Origin: Streptococcaceae bacterium
GTDB lineage: Bacteria; Bacillota; Bacilli; Lactobacillales; Streptococcaceae
DNA: 9,856 bases
Assembly: GCA_031285105.1 (NCBI GenBank)
Contig: JAITWV010000033.1
Location: 1 to 9,856 of the forward strand
Reading direction: 5' to 3'
In this document: one piece after another, positions 5,787 through 9,856 of the stretch
How positions within the stretch are numbered: the stretch's first letter is position 1
How the letters are laid out: every line of letters starts with the position of its first letter
The notes under the pieces: generated by a model
Database searches by the model: none
Told to the model about the DNA's origin: nothing
The model's input: the letters and a program-made list of their open reading frames with translations, nothing else
Program-made: the position numbers and the translations under genes

Positions 5787-7211
5787 ATGACAAAAGCTAA
5801 TTTTGGTGTAGTCGGCATGGCAGTTATGGGCAAGAACTTAGCCTTAAATATTGAAAGCCGCGGATACACTGTTGCCTTGTTTAACCGCACAACTTCTGTA
5901 ATGGAAGCAGTGGCAGCTGAACATTCAGACAAAAATTTTGTAGCAACACGCACAATCGAGGAATTTGTAAATTCAATTGAAAAACCACGTCGTATTATGT
6001 TAATGGTGAAAGCAGGTCCAGCAACGGACGCTACAATTCAATCATTATTGCCGCATTTAGATAAAGGCGACATTTTAATTGATGGTGGGAACACACATTA
6101 CCCAGATACAATTCGCCGCAACAAAGAGTTAGACGAGTCTGGTATCAATTTCATCGGAACAGGTGTTTCTGGTGGTGAAAAAGGTGCATTAGAAGGCCCT
6201 TCAATTATGCCAGGTGGACAAAAAGAAGCGTATGAATTAATCAAAGATGTTTTCGAACAAATTTCAGCCAAAGCAGATGATGGCGCTCCATGTGTAACAT
6301 ATATCGGTCCAAATGGCGCAGGTCATTACGTGAAAATGGTTCATAACGGAATCGAATACGGAGATATGCAATTAATCGCTGAAAGTTTCGATTTATTAAC
6401 ACGCATTTTAGGTTTATCAGTAGACCAAACAGCGGACATTTTTGCTGAATGGAATAAAGGTGAATTAGATAGTTACTTAATCGAAATCACAGCTGATATC
6501 TTGACGCGCAAAGATGATGAAGGCCAAGATGGACCAATTGTTGATTACATTTTGGACGAAGCAGGCAATAAAGGGACTGGAAAATGGACAAGTCAATCAT
6601 CACTAGATTTAGGTGTGCCACTTCCATTAATTACAGAGTCAGTTTTTGCTCGTTTCATTTCTGCCTATAAAGAAGAGCGCGTAAAAGCAAGCAAAATTCT
6701 TTCAGGACCTGAAGCGATTGGGTTTGATGGGGATGCAGACGAATTAGTTGAAAAAATTCGCCAAGCATTGTACTTCTCAAAAATTATGAGTTATGCTCAA
6801 GGGTTTGCTCAATTACGTCAACAATCAAACGAAGCTAATTGGGATCTTCCATATGGTGATATCGCAAAAATTTGGCGTGCTGGTTGTATCATTCGTGCGC
6901 GTTTCCTACAAAAAATCATGGATGCTTATGAAGTAAACCCAGATTTAGAAAACTTATTATTGGATGAATATTTTGTTGAAATTACGAAAAAATATCAAAA
7001 TTCAGTACGTGAAGTAGTAGCATTGGCAGTGAAAGCCGGCATTCCAGTACCAACCTTCTCAAGTGCAATTAGCTATTATGACTCATATAGATCAGAACGT
7101 TTACCAGCAAATATCATCCAAGCACAACGGGATTACTTTGGTGCACACACTTACAAACGTACAGATAAAGAAGGAATTTTCCACTATGATTGGTATAGCG
7201 AAGAAAAATAA
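5787..7211 (+). CDS. gnd: 6-phosphogluconate dehydrogenase, decarboxylating (NADP-type)
   Basis: This cytoplasmic enzyme of the oxidative pentose phosphate pathway converts 6-phosphogluconate to ribulose 5-phosphate and CO2 with production of NADPH. The 474-residue length is typical. The N-terminal Rossmann fold has GVVGMAVMGKNLA (7-19) and an NRT segment (33-35), the position that selects NADP. The signature GVSGGEKGALEGPSIMPGG (126-144) and HYVKMVHNGIEYGD (180-193) supply the substrate-binding and catalytic residues, with Lys184 as general base and Glu191 as general acid by family correspondence. The helical C-terminal domain ends in FGAHTYKRTD and HYDWY, as expected. The ribosome binding site AAGGAG (5770-5775) precedes ATG 5787 by 11 nt. 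It has its own promoter and a possible cre site. The response regulator starts 50 nt after its stop with no terminator between, so the signalling genes may be transcribed with gnd. Confidence 0.98.
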   Translation: MTKANFGVVGMAVMGKNLALNIESRGYTVALFNRTTSVMEAVAAEHSDKNFVATRTIEEFVNSIEKPRRIMLMVKAGPATDATIQSLLPHLDKGDILIDGGNTHYPDTIRRNKELDESGINFIGTGVSGGEKGALEGPSIMPGGQKEAYELIKDVFEQISAKADDGAPCVTYIGPNGAGHYVKMVHNGIEYGDMQLIAESFDLLTRILGLSVDQTADIFAEWNKGELDSYLIEITADILTRKDDEGQDGPIVDYILDEAGNKGTGKWTSQSSLDLGVPLPLITESVFARFISAYKEERVKASKILSGPEAIGFDGDADELVEKIRQALYFSKIMSYAQGFAQLRQQSNEANWDLPYGDIAKIWRAGCIIRARFLQKIMDAYEVNPDLENLLLDEYFVEITKKYQNSVREVVALAVKAGIPVPTFSSAISYYDSYRSERLPANIIQAQRDYFGAHTYKRTDKEGIFHYDWYSEEK

Positions 7212-7261
7212 TTATTAATAGTATAGACGCTTATTAATTAAAAAAACAGGGGGTAACAAAA

Positions 7262-7951
7262 ATGAGCAAGATTTTGATTATTGAAGATGAAAAGAATTTA
7301 GCGCTTTTCGTTGAATTGGAACTAAAACATGAAGGGTACGAAACACAAGTACACTACAATGGACGTACAGGATTGGAAGCTGCGATTGAGTCAGACGATT
7401 GGGATGCGATTTTACTAGATTTAATGCTTCCTGAATTAAATGGACTAGAAGTAGCACGTCGTATTCGCCAAGTGAAAAACACGCCAATTATCATGATGAC
7501 TGCACGCGATTCAGTAATTGACCGCGTATCAGGGTTAGATCATGGTGCAGATGACTACATTGTTAAACCATTTGCCATCGAAGAATTATTAGCGCGTTTA
7601 CGTTCATTGTTACGTCGTATTGATATTGAAAGCGACAAAAACGTAACCAAACAAACAACATTAGCTTATCGTGACTTAGTAATCGAAAAAGAAAATCGTG
7701 TAGTACGTCGTGACAGTGAAATCATTGAATTAACAAAACGTGAGTATGAATTGTTACTAACATTGATGGAAAATATTAATGTTGTTTTAGCTCGTGATGT
7801 TTTATTACAAAAAGTATGGGGATATGAAAGTGAAGTAGAAACAAACGTAGTAGATGTATATATCCGCTACCTACGCAACAAAATTGACGTTCCAGGAGAG
7901 GACAGTTATATCCAAACCGTTCGCGGCACAGGGTATGTAATGCGTCAGTAA
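7262..7951 (+). CDS. OmpR-family response regulator (LisR/EtaR-like)
   Basis: This is a DNA-binding response regulator of 229 residues. The receiver domain (about 1-118) carries the acidic pair Glu8/Asp9, the phosphoacceptor Asp53 (in LLDLMLPE), Thr80 (in MMTARD) and Lys102 (in IVKPF). The OmpR/PhoB winged-helix domain covers about 130-229, with the typical LTKREYELL and VDVYIRYLRNKID segments. The ribosome binding site AGGGGG (7248-7253) lies 8 nt before ATG 7262. It is followed by a sensor kinase gene overlapping by one base, so the two form a cognate pair. The order gnd, regulator, kinase matches Listeria gnd-lisR-lisK as I remember it, and the pair resembles enterococcal EtaRS. Both are tied to envelope stress, acid tolerance and virulence in those organisms. 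The family is certain; the specific orthology is inferred from context and overall resemblance, so no symbol is assigned. Confidence 0.95.
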   Translation: MSKILIIEDEKNLALFVELELKHEGYETQVHYNGRTGLEAAIESDDWDAILLDLMLPELNGLEVARRIRQVKNTPIIMMTARDSVIDRVSGLDHGADDYIVKPFAIEELLARLRSLLRRIDIESDKNVTKQTTLAYRDLVIEKENRVVRRDSEIIELTKREYELLLTLMENINVVLARDVLLQKVWGYESEVETNVVDVYIRYLRNKIDVPGEDSYIQTVRGTGYVMRQ

Positions 7952-9450
7952 TGAAAAAACTCTTTAATAAAAGCAGTAAATATATGAAAGGCCCATCTTT
8001 GACTGTAAAGTGGGCCTTTGCTTCTAGTTTGTTTATTTTTGTCGTATTTACGATTTTCGCAGTTATAACTTATAAATCATCTGTGAACCTAATCGTCAGA
8101 AAAGAACGGACAATAATGGAACGCGCCGTTGATGATGTTTCAAACAGGTTAATTACATCAGATGAAAATTTAACGACATTGACAACAATTAGTATATTGC
8201 AACAAGTAATGCCAGAAGAAGAGGAATTAAATGAGTCTTCACTTTTTCATGTCAGCACATTTGTTTCAGAAATTTCTCAACCATCTTTAAGTATTTTTGT
8301 ATTTAATGCAGAACAAGAACCAATTTTTTCCACTAGAAACCGCACTATTGATTTAGTTTATGAGGGGGATCAGGCAGCAAATATAGTGGATGTTGATGGA
8401 GAGATGAGTTTTTTGATGATTCGAGAAATTGTCAGCGAGAAAACAGGAAAGCTCATCGGATATGTCCAAGCCACTTATCGCCTGAATGATTTTTACGATA
8501 TTCGAGAGCGTTTATTGATTACGTTATTAATTTTGGAGTTCATTTCATTAATTTTAAGTAGCATTTTAGGATATTTTCTAGCTAGATACTTCTTAAAACC
8601 AATTAGTACTTTAAGAGATACCATGTTAACCATTCGGAATAATCCAAGATCAGAATTGCAAATGAAAAATTTTCATACAGGTGATGAGCTTGAAGAACTT
8701 TCAGAAATATTCAATGATATGATGGGCAGAATTCGCACTTATTCAGCTCGTCAAGAACAATTTGTTAGTGATGTTTCTCATGAATTAAGAACACCAGTAG
8801 CAATCGTTGAAGGGCATCTTTCTATGCTAAATCGCTGGGGTAAAAAAAATCCAGAAGTTTTAGATGAAGGATTAGAAGCTTCATTGTATGAAATTCAGCG
8901 AATGAAAAGCTTAATTCAGGAGATGTTAGATTTAACACGAGCAGGAAATATTGATCCTAACCTATTGAAAAAACCAGTTGATGCCATGCAAGTAATTGAA
9001 CAAGTAGTTAATAATTTTAGATTACTTCAACCAAATTTTACCATCAATTTACATGTAAAAGCAGAAATTGATAAAAAAGTACAAATTTACAGAAATCACT
9101 TGGAGCAAGTTGTAATCATTATTTTGGATAATGCTATTAAGTATTCGACTAATAATTACGTAGTTGATATTACGGTAGAAACCAATCAAGAACAATTTAT
9201 TTTTACTATTCAAGATTACGGCGAAGGAATCAAAGAAGAAGATTTAGAGCAAATTTTCAATCGTTTCTATCGCGTAGATAAATCAAGAGTAAGAATAACC
9301 GGTGGAAACGGATTAGGATTGCCAATTGCTAAAAGGTTAATTGAAGCATATAAGGGAACAGTAGAAGTAAGTAGCCAACTAGAAAAAGGAACCTCATTTA
9401 CAGTATCTCTGCCATTTTCTCAAACCACATTGACTGAGAATGAAGAATAA
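7951..9450 (+). CDS. Membrane sensor histidine kinase (LisK/EtaS-like)
   Basis: This is the cognate sensor kinase of the regulator just upstream. The 499-residue protein has a basic cytoplasmic N-terminus, TM1 (about 21-43), an extracellular sensing domain of about 140 residues (44-186), TM2 (about 188-213) and a HAMP linker (about 213-265). The HisKA domain has phosphoacceptor His277 (in SDVSHELRTP). The HATPase_c domain has an N box around Asn394 (LDNAIKYS), a G1 box DYGEGI (422-427), the F box segment FNRFYRVD (436-443) and a G2 box GGNGLGLPIA (451-460). All kinase motifs are intact. The ATG overlaps the regulator stop by one base (TAATG) and has no clear ribosome binding site, which suggests translational coupling. 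A second in-frame ATG at 7984 has no better site. The stimulus is unknown; comparison with LisK/EtaS suggests cell-envelope stress, which is an inference. Confidence 0.95.
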   Translation: MKKLFNKSSKYMKGPSLTVKWAFASSLFIFVVFTIFAVITYKSSVNLIVRKERTIMERAVDDVSNRLITSDENLTTLTTISILQQVMPEEEELNESSLFHVSTFVSEISQPSLSIFVFNAEQEPIFSTRNRTIDLVYEGDQAANIVDVDGEMSFLMIREIVSEKTGKLIGYVQATYRLNDFYDIRERLLITLLILEFISLILSSILGYFLARYFLKPISTLRDTMLTIRNNPRSELQMKNFHTGDELEELSEIFNDMMGRIRTYSARQEQFVSDVSHELRTPVAIVEGHLSMLNRWGKKNPEVLDEGLEASLYEIQRMKSLIQEMLDLTRAGNIDPNLLKKPVDAMQVIEQVVNNFRLLQPNFTINLHVKAEIDKKVQIYRNHLEQVVIIILDNAIKYSTNNYVVDITVETNQEQFIFTIQDYGEGIKEEDLEQIFNRFYRVDKSRVRITGGNGLGLPIAKRLIEAYKGTVEVSSQLEKGTSFTVSLPFSQTTLTENEE

Positions 9451-9455
9451 TATTT

Positions 9456-9535
9456 TCTGACTTAAGTTTGTTTAAGTTGTGTAAGAAAGTTTTTATTAAC
9501 CTTCTATACACAACTTAACTTAAGCTTTTGTCAGA
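9456..9535. terminator. 80-nt compound hairpin after the kinase gene, possible terminator
   Basis: TCTGA (9456-9460) pairs with TCAGA (9531-9535) and CTTAAG (9461-9466) with CTTAAG (9519-9524). A perfect 12-bp helix joins 9472-9483 to 9507-9518, with a further short AGAA/TTCT extension inward. Bulges of 5 nt occur on both strands. The following TTATTTTTATTTT (9536-9548) is T-rich but not a continuous T run, so termination is plausible in either direction but not classic. It is the only structure separating the signalling genes from the rRNA promoters. The length and symmetry would also fit a small palindromic repeat. Confidence 0.6.
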
Positions 9536-9625
9536 TTATTTTTATTTTAAATTGTAAGAATTATGTAGGAAATTAAAAAACAGATGGAAATAATATAAAA
9601 AATGAAAAAATAATAGAAAAAACAC

Positions 9626-9654
9626 TTGCATAATATCCTTAAAATTGATATATT
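9626..9654 (+). promoter_or_regulatory. Upstream rRNA operon promoter (P1)
   Basis: TTGCAT (9626-9631) and TATATT (9649-9654) are separated by 17 nt, with a TGn extension immediately before the -10 (9646-9648). A strongly A-rich tract at about 9570-9625 lies upstream and could act as an UP element. It is the first of two promoters before a recognisable rRNA leader, the tandem arrangement common for Firmicutes rrn operons. Confidence 0.65.
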
Positions 9655-9720
9655 ATTTCTTGTCGATTGGAAACAATAAAGAAGCATTTTACAGAAAAAT
9701 TTTTTATTGTTAAAAATATG

Positions 9721-9749
9721 TTGACAATCATTTAACAACGTGATAAGAT
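9721..9749 (+). promoter_or_regulatory. Main rRNA operon promoter (P2)
   Basis: A perfect TTGACA (9721-9726) lies 17 nt before TAAGAT (9744-9749), with TG at 9741-9742 forming an extended -10. A/T tracts at about 9690-9716 precede the -35. The predicted start is near G9756, and a purine start is typical of rRNA promoters controlled by initiating nucleotide levels. It directly precedes the leader hairpin and boxA. Confidence 0.85.
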
Positions 9750-9755
9750 ATAAAA

Positions 9756-9856
9756 GTTGACGAGAGAGGTTAATAAATAACAACTTCCGTCAAAGAACTA
9801 GACCTTTGAAAACTGAACAAAGTAAGACAAACCAAATGTGCAGGGCGTTATCTGAT
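9756..9856 (+). other. rRNA operon leader (start of precursor transcript; 16S gene lies beyond the window)
   Basis: The leader begins with a hairpin: TTGACG (9757-9762) pairs with CGTCAA (9788-9793), and inside it GAGGTT (9766-9771) pairs with AACTTC (9782-9787). This occupies the place of the boxB-like stem. A boxA-type antitermination sequence follows. The remaining bases to the window end resemble pre-16S leader. I see no 16S 5' sequence (such as GAGAGTTTGATCC) within the window, so the structural RNA starts further right. Confidence 0.8.
9799..9822 (+). promoter_or_regulatory. boxA-type rRNA antitermination motif
   Basis: GACCTTTGAAAACTGAAC (9801-9818) matches the CTTTGAAAACT core found in low-GC Gram-positive rRNA leaders and 16S-23S spacers, equivalent to boxA, which recruits NusB/NusE. 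It lies 6-8 nt after the leader hairpin, the usual order. It is the main evidence that the right end enters an rrn operon. Confidence 0.82.

Noticed and set aside
5732..5953. 73-codon minus-strand frame over the gnd start
   Set aside because: It is opposite conserved gnd codons and leader sequence and has no supporting ribosome binding site or recognisable product.
7212..7261. AT-rich inverted repeat between gnd and the response regulator as a terminator
   Set aside because: The pairing is irregular and all A-T, with no GC core and no T run; it does not resemble the other terminators in this window.
7278..7487. 69-codon minus-strand frame inside the response regulator
   Set aside because: It is a shadow of the conserved receiver-domain coding sequence.
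9547..9783. 78-codon minus-strand frame in the pre-rRNA region
   Set aside because: The product is an Ile/Phe/Tyr-rich string from extremely AT-rich DNA that also carries two rRNA promoters on the other strand; there is no domain and no ribosome binding site.

Overview
The window is a compact, AT-rich chromosomal segment from a low-GC Gram-positive coccus, most likely Enterococcus or a close relative in the Enterococcaceae. This rests on T-box control of thrS, codon use, strong AGGAGG-type ribosome binding sites, a LisRK/EtaRS-type two-component system directly after gnd, and a boxA-type rRNA leader at the right end. All genes lie on the + strand. I see no insertion sequence, phage gene, CRISPR array or tRNA, and no sign of recent transfer. 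The species assignment is inferred from memory of these families, not from a search.

Left part (1-2359): a T-box riboswitch with an intrinsic terminator (about 44-337) controls thrS, threonyl-tRNA synthetase. thrS starts at ATG 371 and ends at a strong terminator (2324-2359). Middle part (2360-5471): a class B penicillin-binding protein of the PBP2b type with its own extended -10 promoter, then a consensus promoter driving a DUF177/YceD protein and rpmF (ribosomal protein L32, 58 codons), closed by a 13-bp-stem terminator. From 5472 to 5786 there is no gene. This gap holds an elaborate hairpin of about 90 nt, the likely gnd promoter, and a leader with a cre-like site.

Right part (5787-9450): gnd (6-phosphogluconate dehydrogenase), an OmpR-family response regulator and its sensor histidine kinase. 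There is no visible terminator between them, and the last two genes overlap by one base, so they probably form one transcription unit. After the kinase comes an 80-nt inverted-repeat structure, then tandem rRNA promoters and the start of an rRNA leader (hairpin plus boxA). The 16S gene itself begins beyond the window.

Functionally this is a growth-linked housekeeping region: tRNA charging, cell-wall transpeptidation, ribosome assembly, the pentose phosphate pathway, an envelope-stress-type signalling pair, and rRNA transcription. I found no convincing new multi-gene system. The items most worth a second look are the two unexplained hairpin elements (5488-5578 and 9456-9535), the cre-like site in the gnd leader, and the cysteine-free DUF177 protein beside a four-cysteine L32.
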